Assembly: GCA_905339275.1 (NCBI GenBank)
Contig: CAJPFK010000004.1
Location: 186,001-250,000, forward strand
DNA length: 64,000 nucleotides
Reading direction: 5' to 3'
Source: Methylophilaceae bacterium
GTDB taxonomy: Bacteria > Pseudomonadota > Gammaproteobacteria > Burkholderiales > Methylophilaceae
The notes beneath the pieces were generated by a model. It did no database searches, had not been told where the DNA came from, and saw nothing but the letters and a program-made list of their open reading frames with translations. Positions 51,638 through 59,902 of the stretch are shown here, piece after piece; position 1 is the stretch's first letter, and each line of letters starts with the position of its first letter. The translations under genes were made by a program, and so were the position numbers.

Positions 51638-53782
51638 TCAGAACTTGCCGTAGTAGCCTTCCTTCAGCGCATCGTACAGATTTGCAGCCGAGTGGATTTC
51701 GCCGTCATACTCGATTTCTTCATTACCCTTGGCTTCAATCACCGTGCCGTCTTCCAGCGTGAACTTGTAGGTGGTGTTTTCCAGGTCTTTCTCTGTCACC
51801 AGCACACCCTGGAAGGCTTCGGGGTTGAAGCGGAAAGTGGTGCAACCCTTCAGGCCCTTGTCGTAGGCGTAGAGGTAGATGTTCTTGAAGTCCTCGAAAT
51901 CGTAATCCGTCGGCACGTTGATGGTCTTGGAGATGGAGCTGTCGATCCATTTCTGTGCTGCGGCCTGGATATCCACGTGGGCCTTGGCCTGAATGGTGGA
52001 AGAGTCGAGGAAATATTCCGGCAGTTTCTGTTCTTCGGTTTCGCCGAACGGCATTGCCTTGGGATTCACCAGCTCGCGGTAGGCCAGCAGTTCATAGGAG
52101 AACACATCGACTTTTTCTTTGGATTTCTTGCCTTCGCGGATCACGTTGCGGTTGTAGTGGTGGGCAAAGGAAGGTTCGATGCCGTTGCTGGCGTTGTTCG
52201 CCAGGGAGAGCGAAATGGTGCCGGTCGGCGCGATGGAGCTGTGGTGCGTGAAACGCACGCCGTTTTTGGCGATTTCCTTGCGGAGTTCTTCCGGGAACTG
52301 CTGCATGTACTTGCTGTAAAGGCCCATCAGCACCTTGCCTTTGACCTTGGCGCCGAGCTTGATGCCGTCGGCTTTCATTTCCGGGCGTTTTGCCAGCATG
52401 TCGGCCGTGACCTCGAATTCTTCTTCCATGATCGGCGCCGGGCCTTTTTCCTTGGCGAGATTCACGCCGACTTCCCAGCCAACCTCGGCCATGACCTTGG
52501 TCACTTCTTCGGTGAACTTGAGCGAATCGGCTTCGCCGTATTGCATCCTGAGCATGGTCAGCGTGGAGCCGAGGCCGAGATAGCCCATGCCATGACGGCG
52601 CTTGCGCGCGATTTCGTCGCGTTGCTGCTGCAGCGGCAGGCCGTTCACTTCGACCACGTTATCCAGCATGCGGGTGAACGTGGCGACCACTTCGCGGTAT
52701 TCATCCCAGTCGAACCAGGCCTTGTCGGTGAAAGGCTGGCGCACGAACTTGGTCAGGTTGACCGAACCCAGCAGGCAGGCGCCGTAAGGCGGCAGCGGTT
52801 GTTCGCCGCAAGGGTTGGTGGCGCGGATGTTCTCGCAGTACCAGTTGTTGTTCATCTCGTTGACGCGGTCGATGAGGATGAAACCCGGCTCGGCGAAATC
52901 GTAGGTGGAGGACATGATGACATCCCACAGGCGCTGCGCCTTGATGGTCTTGTAGACGCGGCAGGCGACCTTGCCGTCGGATTCGCGCGTCAGGTACCTG
53001 CCCTTGACCGGCCATTCGCGCCAGACGACCTGGCTGGCATCGTCCAGCTTGAGCCCGTCCACATTGGCTTCTTTCTCGGTGACCGGGAAAGCCAGTTTCC
53101 ATTCGGTATCGGCTTTCACCGCTTCCATGAATTCTTTAGTAATCAGGCAGGAGAGGTTGAACTGGCGCAAGCGTCCAGCTTCGCGCTTGGCCTTGATGAA
53201 ATCGGTGACGTCAGGGTGCGAAATGTCGAACGTGGCCATCTGTGCGCCGCGGCGGCCGCCGGCGGATGAGACGGTGAAGCACATCTTGTCGTAGATATCC
53301 ATGAACGACAGCGGGCCGCTGGTGTAGGCGCCGGCGCCGGCAACAAATGCGCCCTTGGGGCGCAGCGTGGAGAATTCGTAACCGATGCCGCAACCGGCTT
53401 TCAGGGTCAGGCCCGCTTCATGGACCTTTTCCAGGATGCCGTTCATGGAATCCTCGATGGTGCCGGAGACGGTGCAGTTGATGGTGGAGGTGGCGGGTTT
53501 GTGTTCCTGCGCGCCTGCATTGGAAGTAATGCGGCCTGCGGGGATGGCGCCACGGCGCAATGCCCACAGGAATTTGTCGAACCAGAGCGCGCGCTTCTCT
53601 TCGGTATCCTCGGCGTCGGCCAAGGCGCGGGCGACGCGACGATAGGTGTCATCAATGGTTGCGTCCAGGCATTCACCCTGCTTGGTCTTCAGGCGGTATT
53701 TTTTATCCCAGATATCAAGCGAAACGGACTGAAGAGGCACTTCCTTTTCAGTCTCCCGGGATACTTTAACGGCCTTGAGCAT
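51638..53782 (-). CDS. nrdJa: Catalytic subunit NrdJa of the split class II (B12-dependent) ribonucleotide reductase
   Basis: The 714-residue protein has the ribonucleotide-reductase core: the substrate-site Cys in STINCTVSGT, SSAGGRRGAQMA, the active-site loop NPCGEQPLPPYG with the thiyl-radical Cys, and APTGTISL near the end. Length and ending match NrdJa of Pseudomonas, which needs NrdJb and adenosylcobalamin and works with or without oxygen. nrdJb lies 12.6 kb downstream in the same orientation. A promoter with a candidate NrdR box precedes the gene, and TTAGGAAGGAATC supplies the ribosome-binding site. Confidence 0.95.
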   Translation of the reverse strand: MLKAVKVSRETEKEVPLQSVSLDIWDKKYRLKTKQGECLDATIDDTYRRVARALADAEDTEEKRALWFDKFLWALRRGAIPAGRITSNAGAQEHKPATSTINCTVSGTIEDSMNGILEKVHEAGLTLKAGCGIGYEFSTLRPKGAFVAGAGAYTSGPLSFMDIYDKMCFTVSSAGGRRGAQMATFDISHPDVTDFIKAKREAGRLRQFNLSCLITKEFMEAVKADTEWKLAFPVTEKEANVDGLKLDDASQVVWREWPVKGRYLTRESDGKVACRVYKTIKAQRLWDVIMSSTYDFAEPGFILIDRVNEMNNNWYCENIRATNPCGEQPLPPYGACLLGSVNLTKFVRQPFTDKAWFDWDEYREVVATFTRMLDNVVEVNGLPLQQQRDEIARKRRHGMGYLGLGSTLTMLRMQYGEADSLKFTEEVTKVMAEVGWEVGVNLAKEKGPAPIMEEEFEVTADMLAKRPEMKADGIKLGAKVKGKVLMGLYSKYMQQFPEELRKEIAKNGVRFTHHSSIAPTGTISLSLANNASNGIEPSFAHHYNRNVIREGKKSKEKVDVFSYELLAYRELVNPKAMPFGETEEQKLPEYFLDSSTIQAKAHVDIQAAAQKWIDSSISKTINVPTDYDFEDFKNIYLYAYDKGLKGCTTFRFNPEAFQGVLVTEKDLENTTYKFTLEDGTVIEAKGNEEIEYDGEIHSAANLYDALKEGYYGKF

Positions 53783-53826
53783 GGATGATTCCTTCCTAAT
53801 ATGCTGGATTTTTATTATGAATTGCG

Positions 53827-53865
53827 ATTATGGCTAAAATAAGCTTCAACCACAACATCTTGTGA
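53827..53865 (-). promoter_or_regulatory. Candidate nrdJa promoter with NrdR box
   Basis: On the minus strand TTGTGG (53850-53855) and CATAAT (53827-53832) form -35 and -10 boxes 17 bases apart. The 16-base site at 53850-53865 (TCACAAGATGTTGTGG on the minus strand, core CACAA-GATG-TTGTG) matches the NrdR consensus at 12 to 13 of 16 positions and overlaps the -35. No second box at 31-32 bases was found. Confidence 0.5.
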
Positions 53866-54058
53866 TTGACCGTAAAGTTATGTCATTTGGTAGGGCTCGT
53901 CAATCGAATTTTTAGCATTTTTTCTGCACCATGAAAGCGCATCCGCATTGAGTTCCGGGCCAGCCTTGGTATGGCGGCAGGTGAGTCCTTGCTCACGTTG
54001 CGCAAAATAAAGTTCTGGACATTTTTCCGGCAAATCGGATGTGTGAGAAAATCTGTCC

Positions 54059-55330
54059 ATGCCCCGATTACTCTACTCCTTTTTGCTTTACCTGTTGCTG
54101 CCATTTACGCCGGTGAAATTGCTCTGGCGCGGCATCAGGCAGCCGGAATATCGATGCCATTTGGCGGAACGCTATGGTTTTTATGGGGTAAGGCCGCGCC
54201 AGCCGGTCATCTGGCTGCATTGCGTCTCTCTCGGCGAAACCCGTGCCGCCGCGCCGCTGGCGCAGTCGCTCATGCAGCAATATCCTGCACATCGCATTCT
54301 GCTGACCCATGCAACGCCGACCGGCCGCGAGGCGGGTGAGCAGTTGTTCGGCGACCGGGTAAACCGGGTGTATCTGCCCTACGATACGCCTGATGCGGTT
54401 GCCAGGTTCCTGAATCATTTCCAGCCCGAAATCGGCCTGCTGATGGAAACCGAACTCTGGTTCAATCTCATCGCCGGGTGTAAAAAACGCAACATCCCGT
54501 TACTGCTGGTGAACGCCAGATTGTCCGAACGATCGGCACGCGGATACGGCAGGATCGCCGGACTGGCCCGGCAAGGCCTGCAAAGCCTGAGCGCGGTAGC
54601 GGCACAGACTGAGCAGGATGCGGAACGTCTGCGGCAACTCGGCGCAACGGAGGTAACGGTCTGCGGCAATCTCAAGTTCGATGTGGAGCCGCCCGAAAAT
54701 ACTTTGGCCCGGGGTTTGGCCTTACGCAGCCTGCTCGGCGAATCGCGCCCCGTATTTCTCGCAGCAAGCACGCGGGACGGGGAGGAGGCGCTGATTCTGG
54801 ATGCGGTGGAGCGGCTGGCCGTTCCCCATCTGTTGACGGTGATCGTGCCGCGTCATCCGCAGCGTTTTGATGAGGTGGCGGCGCTGCTCGGCAAGCGCGG
54901 GCTGAATTACGCGCGCAAATCCGTTATTGCGGCGGCCGATACGCCGGTTGGCGATACCTGTACCGTTGTACTGGGCGACACGATGGGCGAGATGTTTGCT
55001 TACTATGCGGCATGCGATGTGGCATTGATCGGCGGCAGCCTGCTGCCTTTCGGCGGGCAGAACCTGATTGAAGCCTGCAGCATGCAAAAGCCGGTGATTA
55101 TCGGGCCGCACACATTCAACTTCGACTGGGTCGCCAGAGAAGCGGTGAATAGCGGCGGGGCCAGGCGGGTCAGCACTGCCGGCGACCTGGTGGATACCCT
55201 GAACGAATTATTCATGAGCAGCGAAACCAGGCAGGCCATGGGGTCGGCAGCCTATCGCTTCAGCCAGGGTGCCGGCGGCGCAAACCGGAGGATTCTGGAA
55301 CTGATCGGCCGCTTTCTGCCTCATGGATAG
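54059..55330 (+). CDS. waaA: 3-deoxy-D-manno-octulosonic acid (Kdo) transferase WaaA
   Basis: The 423-residue inner-membrane GT30 enzyme adds Kdo residues from CMP-Kdo to lipid IVA. It has the N-terminal anchor (LLYSFLLYLLLPFTPVKLLW), WLHCVSLGETRAA with the catalytic Glu, LLMETELWFNL, NARLSERSARGY, CGNLKFD and the C-terminal nucleotide site IGGSLLPFGGQNLIEA. The length is normal. It is convergent with and overlaps by ten bases the GGDEF-EAL gene; waaA near tolC and pcm is a common arrangement. Confidence 0.95.
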   Translation: MPRLLYSFLLYLLLPFTPVKLLWRGIRQPEYRCHLAERYGFYGVRPRQPVIWLHCVSLGETRAAAPLAQSLMQQYPAHRILLTHATPTGREAGEQLFGDRVNRVYLPYDTPDAVARFLNHFQPEIGLLMETELWFNLIAGCKKRNIPLLLVNARLSERSARGYGRIAGLARQGLQSLSAVAAQTEQDAERLRQLGATEVTVCGNLKFDVEPPENTLARGLALRSLLGESRPVFLAASTRDGEEALILDAVERLAVPHLLTVIVPRHPQRFDEVAALLGKRGLNYARKSVIAAADTPVGDTCTVVLGDTMGEMFAYYAACDVALIGGSLLPFGGQNLIEACSMQKPVIIGPHTFNFDWVAREAVNSGGARRVSTAGDLVDTLNELFMSSETRQAMGSAAYRFSQGAGGANRRILELIGRFLPHG

Positions 55331-57411
55331 CGCGTATTATTTTTTTCCTGCACCCCGAGGTGGATGGCGGCATTGAATTCCTCGAACAGTTCTTCGATCT
55401 GATTTGCCGGAACAGGCGGGCTGAAGAAATACCCTTGCGCTTTTGCACAATTGTTTTTTCTCAGGAAATCCAGTTGCTGTTCGGTTTCAACGCCTTCCGC
55501 CACCACATCCAGCTTCAGGCTTTTTGCCAGCGCGAAGATCGATTTGATGATCGCGATATCGACCTCATCATCGGGCAGCCCGTGCACGAAACTCTTGTCG
55601 ATTTTAAGCGTATTGACCGGGAACTGTTTCAGGTAATTCATTGATGAATGCCCGGTGCCGAAATCATCGACGGAAATGCTTGTTCCGATTTTCCTGAGGG
55701 ATTGCAGTATCTGGATCGTCGTCTCGACATCTTCCATCAGAATCGACTCGGTGAGCTCGAAATTAATGGTCCTGGGGTCGATCATGTTCCTGGAAATTGC
55801 GGTATTTATCTTGTCGACGATGTACTGATCCTGGAACTGGCGCCCCGAGATGTTGATGTTGACGAACAAGTCCGGCCTGTATTTGTCCTGCCAGACTTTA
55901 ATCTGGGCAAGCGCAGTATTGATGACCCAATCCCCGATGGGCGTAATCAAGCCGGTACTCTCGGCAATCGGGATGAAAACGATGGGGCTGACCACCCCTA
56001 TATTGGGCTGATGCCACCTTAACAGGGCTTCCACGCCGACGATCAGGCCGGACCCGACATTGACGATGGGTTGGTAATACAGCTCAAGCTCGTTGTTGCT
56101 CAAGGCATCCTGCAAATAGGTGATGAGCTGCTGTTGCTGGTAATTCAGGTCTTCAATTTCCTGCGAATAGAGCTTGAATGTATTCTTACCGTCCGATTTT
56201 GCCCAGTACATGGCGGCATCGGCATTCTTGATCAGGCTGGATGCAGAAAAGTTGTCATCGATATACTGCACGACCCCGATGCTGGTCCCGACAAAAATCT
56301 CATGCTTGTCGATCATGAATTTCTGGGAAACGGCACGTGTGATGCGGTTGCAGATTTTCTCGACATCATCGGTAGACCCGATATCCTGCAACGTAATGGC
56401 GAATTCGTCGCCGCCGATTCTGAATATGCCGTCTTTCTTGCTGAGAATCGAGCGCAGCCTTTTGCCGCACTCTTTGAGGAGCTTGTCGCCGCCCGCATGG
56501 CCGATCGTATCGTTCACCACTTTGAAGTCGTCCAGGTCCAGCATAAGCAGGTAAAAATGCCGCCCATTCGATGCGCAGTCGTGCATTATTCTGTTGATAT
56601 GCTCCGTAAAGGCGTGCCGGTTAGGCAAAGTGGTTTGATGGTCAAAATAGGCGAGCAGGTCCAGCTTTTTCTCAATGTGCTTTCGTTGCTCCAGCTCTTC
56701 ATGCAGTTTCTGGTCTCTAAGCGTAATGTTCTCCAGCATGTTGTTAATGCCGACGGAGAGCGCTCCTATTTCGTCGTTGGTCTGTATGACCGACCGGTCC
56801 GAGTAGCTATGATTTCTGGTGATGCGCGTGAGCAGGCTTTCCAGATAACCCAGAGGCTCTGTAATGTAGCGGTTCAACTGCCTGGAGATTAGCCGGGCCA
56901 GCAGCATCGCTATAAAAATCGCGACGAATAGAACGATCGAGAATACTTCGATCCTGGCGTCGATTTTGTCCTGGTTGGCATCCAGGTGAATCGTGCCTAC
57001 ATGCTGCCGGTTGACCAGGATGTTTCTTGCCAGGTGAATCCTGCCGGCCTGCGGTTCCGCCTGGCTTGATTGCCCGGTGTCGCTCCGGCCGGGTTGATGC
57101 GACTGGTATTCTGCAAAAACACTGTCGTTTTCCAGCAATATGTAAGCCCGCTCTACGCTCTTGTTCAGGCTGAGGGAGTTCAGCGTCTCATTCGCCGCCA
57201 TATGATCTTCAAATGCGATTGCGGCGCCGATATTATTCTCGATCACGGAAATCTGTGATTCGAGATCATGTATTAAATCACGCTTGAAACTCATGGCCTG
57301 GTAGGCGACGACCGCAACAAACACCAGGAGCATTGCCGACCCCGTCACCAATAGATGCATGAGGTAGAGCTTTTGCTGTATGGCCAGTTTTTCGAAATAG
57401 GATCTCAACAT
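55321..57411 (-). CDS. CHASE8-HAMP-GGDEF-EAL protein, YfiN-like with added EAL domain
   Basis: The roughly 696-residue inner-membrane protein has two membrane helices (LMHLLVTGSAMLLVFVAVVA and SIVLFVAIFIAMLLARLI) enclosing a periplasmic CHASE8 domain (ENNIGAAIAFEDHMAANETL). HAMP follows, then a GGDEF domain with intact RIGGDEFA and an EAL domain with EALLRW, FELTES and DDFGTGHSSM. The YfiN/TpbB enzymes share CHASE8-HAMP-GGDEF but lack EAL. The gene follows yfiR by seven bases, so YfiR should repress it from the periplasm. ATG at 57411 preferred over TTG at 57438, which lies inside yfiR. Confidence 0.9.
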   Translation of the reverse strand: MLRSYFEKLAIQQKLYLMHLLVTGSAMLLVFVAVVAYQAMSFKRDLIHDLESQISVIENNIGAAIAFEDHMAANETLNSLSLNKSVERAYILLENDSVFAEYQSHQPGRSDTGQSSQAEPQAGRIHLARNILVNRQHVGTIHLDANQDKIDARIEVFSIVLFVAIFIAMLLARLISRQLNRYITEPLGYLESLLTRITRNHSYSDRSVIQTNDEIGALSVGINNMLENITLRDQKLHEELEQRKHIEKKLDLLAYFDHQTTLPNRHAFTEHINRIMHDCASNGRHFYLLMLDLDDFKVVNDTIGHAGGDKLLKECGKRLRSILSKKDGIFRIGGDEFAITLQDIGSTDDVEKICNRITRAVSQKFMIDKHEIFVGTSIGVVQYIDDNFSASSLIKNADAAMYWAKSDGKNTFKLYSQEIEDLNYQQQQLITYLQDALSNNELELYYQPIVNVGSGLIVGVEALLRWHQPNIGVVSPIVFIPIAESTGLITPIGDWVINTALAQIKVWQDKYRPDLFVNINISGRQFQDQYIVDKINTAISRNMIDPRTINFELTESILMEDVETTIQILQSLRKIGTSISVDDFGTGHSSMNYLKQFPVNTLKIDKSFVHGLPDDEVDIAIIKSIFALAKSLKLDVVAEGVETEQQLDFLRKNNCAKAQGYFFSPPVPANQIEELFEEFNAAIHLGVQEKNNTRYP

Positions 57412-57418
57412 AGGCTGC

Positions 57419-57934
57419 TCAATAGACCTCCGCCGCAAGGCGCAACAGCTTGGAACTCACCATCAGGCCGGCGCGTTTGGCCTCTTCGTTGTTGATGGTG
57501 AAATAATATTTGCTGTTGACCTGGCGGATGCTGATGATCCCGCTATCGCCCGGTTTTTCGGTGACGTCGACGATGGACAATATTGAGAAATCAACCAGGC
57601 TTTCCGACAGCCTCTTGTTCTCGAGGTTTTTTGATTTTTCCAGGTATAAAACCTGGCAATTTTCGAGTTCGCCGATATGGCGAATAATGGTGAAATGGAC
57701 CTGCCGGCCGTTTATATTTTTCGATTTCAGCAGATGCCGGTTGACGTTGTCCTGGTCTTCATCGAATGCACAGACGGTAAAGGCGTTGCTGCCGTTTTCC
57801 GGCCAGGAGGTAAATACGGCAAAATTGTAGATAAGCGCAGCTTTCATGTCGCGCGCATCGACCGGTTTTGAGGCCGCTCCCGCAGGCAAGCCCAGTAATA
57901 CCAGCAGCCATGGGAAATGGATGAACCGCCGCAT
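57419..57934 (-). CDS. yfiR: YfiR-family periplasmic regulator of the adjacent c-di-GMP enzyme
   Basis: The 171-residue protein has a signal peptide (FIHFPWLLVLLGLPAGAASK) and the DUF4154/YfiR body: KAALIYNFAVFTSWPE, FTVCAFDEDQ, LENCQVLYLEKSKN and YFTINNEEAKRAGLMVSSKL. In Pseudomonas YfiR binds the periplasmic part of YfiN and shuts it off until redox or envelope stress. The same pair is encoded here without a YfiB lipoprotein. The open frame upstream to 58186 is non-coding leader; the ATG at 57934 directly precedes the signal peptide. Confidence 0.88.
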   Translation of the reverse strand: MRRFIHFPWLLVLLGLPAGAASKPVDARDMKAALIYNFAVFTSWPENGSNAFTVCAFDEDQDNVNRHLLKSKNINGRQVHFTIIRHIGELENCQVLYLEKSKNLENKRLSESLVDFSILSIVDVTEKPGDSGIISIRQVNSKYYFTINNEEAKRAGLMVSSKLLRLAAEVY

Positions 57935-58316
57935 GACCTGGAATCGTCGTAAGAGGATTGCAGCCGGAAATTGCGTTTGTCCCGCGCGGGATGACCGGAA
58001 AAATGGAAAGCCGGCGCAGGAACGGCGTATATGGTCAAATGGATTCCTGACGAGGGCCGCATTGCGGAGCGGGCCGGACAAGCAGGAAAAAAGGCCTGGG
58101 AAGCAGGCGTATCTGATCGGTCCGGCCTGAATGCTTGCGAGTTTCAGTAAGGTTCCCGATATGCCAGCGTAAATCGCTAATCTCATTCTTATCTACCATG
58201 CCTTGGCTAATTACGGAGCTTCGTTAGCTTATCGGCAACTTACGTCAAAACTGAATGGCTCAAGCTGTAATAAATAGCCTGAAACCAGGCCGGACGGAGT
58301 TAATTGTTTGAATCGG
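57935..58316. other. Long yfiR leader/spacer with terminator
   Basis: These 382 bases contain no credible gene. On the minus strand TTGACG (58243-58248) and TAACGA (58221-58226) are a weak promoter 16 bases apart, which would give a leader of nearly 280 bases. GGCCGGAC and its complement (58072-58079, 58120-58127) enclose an intrinsic terminator. Confidence 0.45.
58087..58108 (-). terminator. Intrinsic terminator inside the yfiR upstream region
   Basis: On the minus strand GCCTG and CAGGC pair around CTTCC and run into CTTTTTT. It sits about 210 bases after the preceding gene and 150 before yfiR, inside a larger 8-bp inverted repeat. Confidence 0.6.
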
Positions 58317-58733
58317 TTAAATTTTTTTGATGGAAATTTTTGGAAGAAAATACGGAATTCCCAGTTTCCTGATTTTTACCAGGTACTGTAAATCGTGCCC
58401 TTTATCACGGCCGAAAATTGCAATGGCAGCACTGTCCGTCACCACCTCAAAGCCCGTGAGCAGAAAGGATGCGGCCATGCCGCCCAGCCGACGGGAGGAA
58501 CGGATTCTGAAATCCCGGCCCAATAAAGTGAAATACGTCATTTCTTCGAACGGGCAATCCCAATCGGTGATCAGCAGATAACCGCCATCGATGGTGATGA
58601 ACTGGCGTAAAAGTACGTAACCGGGCAAAAGGATTCCTGTCGGCCGGCCATGGTGGAGCAGCCGTGACTGCAATGGCCGCTGCTCGTAAGGGCCGCCATG
58701 CTGTTCCAGGGAGAATTCCTGAATGGGCTTCAT
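58317..58733 (-). CDS. Conserved-looking protein of unknown function (138 aa)
   Basis: I do not recognise a family. There is no signal peptide or membrane helix. Notable parts are GYVLLRQFITIDGGYLLITDWDCPFEE (ends GYVLLRQF and DCPFEE), MTYFTLLGRDFRIRSSRRLG and SFLLTGFEVV, a beta-rich pattern. It starts four bases after the stop of the next gene upstream, so the two form an operon and probably act together. Confidence 0.6.
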   Translation of the reverse strand: MKPIQEFSLEQHGGPYEQRPLQSRLLHHGRPTGILLPGYVLLRQFITIDGGYLLITDWDCPFEEMTYFTLLGRDFRIRSSRRLGGMAASFLLTGFEVVTDSAAIAIFGRDKGHDLQYLVKIRKLGIPYFLPKISIKKI

Positions 58734-58737
58734 TCAC

Positions 58738-59328
58738 CTAGAGGACGGTGAGGGTTTCAACCAGCACCAGTTCGCAGGCACCCGGGCCAGTATCTTCACG
58801 TGTCAGGGAACTGCGCCAGCGCCAGCCGTCATTGGCATCTGCTTCCACCAGATAACCATTGATCCTGACGATTTTCCCGCTACTGACGGATTTCAGCTTG
58901 TTTTCGATTTCTGCGTTTGCCGGAATCATGTGCATGTTCGCGCTATGGGTTTCGATCTCGCGGCGCGGGATCGGGAAATTGTCGGTTCGCCAGAAATACC
59001 AGCGGTTACGCTGGCTGATATCGATATGCCGCAACACGGCATCATCGGCCATGCGCCCCCAGCCGAGCGCGAGATCGACCGGCGCCAAGCTGGATTCTCG
59101 ATCATGGTTGTAATGCCTGACGGAGAGCACGCGCGCTTCGATGCTGAAGCCTTCCAATGGCTTGATGCGATGGCCGTTGATGAATACCTGGCCGCTATTT
59201 GCCGATGCCCGTTGCGCAGGCGCATGCGGTGCAGGCGCGCCGGGGCTGTAGGCAGCTTCGCGTTTTTGCCAGGATTGATATGCGCCAAAACCGATGACAA
59301 GAACGAAAAGCGCGACTTTCCAGTTCAT
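58738..59328 (-). CDS. Single-pass membrane protein of unknown function (196 aa)
   Basis: An N-terminal anchor (WKVALFVLVIGFGAYQSW) leads into an Ala/Pro-rich linker and a periplasmic domain with FSIEARVLSVRHYNHDRES, DLALGWGRMAD, NRWYFWRTDNFPIP and RINGYLVEADANDGWRWRSS followed by TREDTGPGACEL. The last part recurs in unnamed conserved proteins of gammaproteobacteria and betaproteobacteria. It may act in the envelope. Eleven bases separate it from the hydrolase gene upstream. Confidence 0.7.
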   Translation of the reverse strand: MNWKVALFVLVIGFGAYQSWQKREAAYSPGAPAPHAPAQRASANSGQVFINGHRIKPLEGFSIEARVLSVRHYNHDRESSLAPVDLALGWGRMADDAVLRHIDISQRNRWYFWRTDNFPIPRREIETHSANMHMIPANAEIENKLKSVSSGKIVRINGYLVEADANDGWRWRSSLTREDTGPGACELVLVETLTVL

Positions 59329-59338
59329 CGGGCGGGGA

Positions 59339-59896
59339 TTAACGAATCAGTTTGCTGATCTGCTTGAAGGCGTCGCCTTCAGCCTTGCCCAGCCACTCAA
59401 AGACGATGGACTCGGTATTGCTGACGATGACGCCGGCCTGGCGCAGTCTTTGCAGGGCGTTGGCCTTATGGATCGGGTTGCGCGAAATGACGGCATCCTC
59501 CGCGACGAATACCTGCCTGCCCTGGGCGTGAAGCGCCAGCGCGGTCTGCAGGATACAGATATGCGCCTCCATGCCGGCCAGCACGACCTGGGGGCGGTCG
59601 CTGGTGAGTTTGCGGCAGAAGGTCGGTTCGTCGCAGCAGGAAAAGACGGTTTTTTCCACGCGCTGGCTTCCGGTGAGCAGGGGCAACAACTCTGCCTTTG
59701 TCACGCCCAGGCCCTTGGGGTATTGCTCGGTATGGATTGCAGGTATTTCCAGCATTCTTGCTGCCTGGAGCAGGATGCTGGCGTTTTTCAATACCTGCTG
59801 CATGTCTTCAGCCGGCATGGCGGAAGAAAGGCGTTCCTGCATGTCGACGATCACCAGCTGGCTGTTTACGGCTTGACTGATCGGACTGGGCTTCAT
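59339..59896 (-). CDS. Isochorismatase-family cysteine hydrolase
   Basis: The 185-residue protein has the catalytic triad of the family: Asp in VIVDMQE, Lys in VEKTVFSCC and Cys in AGMEAHICILQTAL, with the cis-peptide region before AHIC. It resembles the YcaC/ISOC1 group. Its substrate is unknown; some members cleave amides or N-carbamoyl groups. It lies six bases after tolC and in the same direction. Confidence 0.87.
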   Translation of the reverse strand: MKPSPISQAVNSQLVIVDMQERLSSAMPAEDMQQVLKNASILLQAARMLEIPAIHTEQYPKGLGVTKAELLPLLTGSQRVEKTVFSCCDEPTFCRKLTSDRPQVVLAGMEAHICILQTALALHAQGRQVFVAEDAVISRNPIHKANALQRLRQAGVIVSNTESIVFEWLGKAEGDAFKQISKLIR

Positions 59897-59902
59897 CGCA
59901 GC

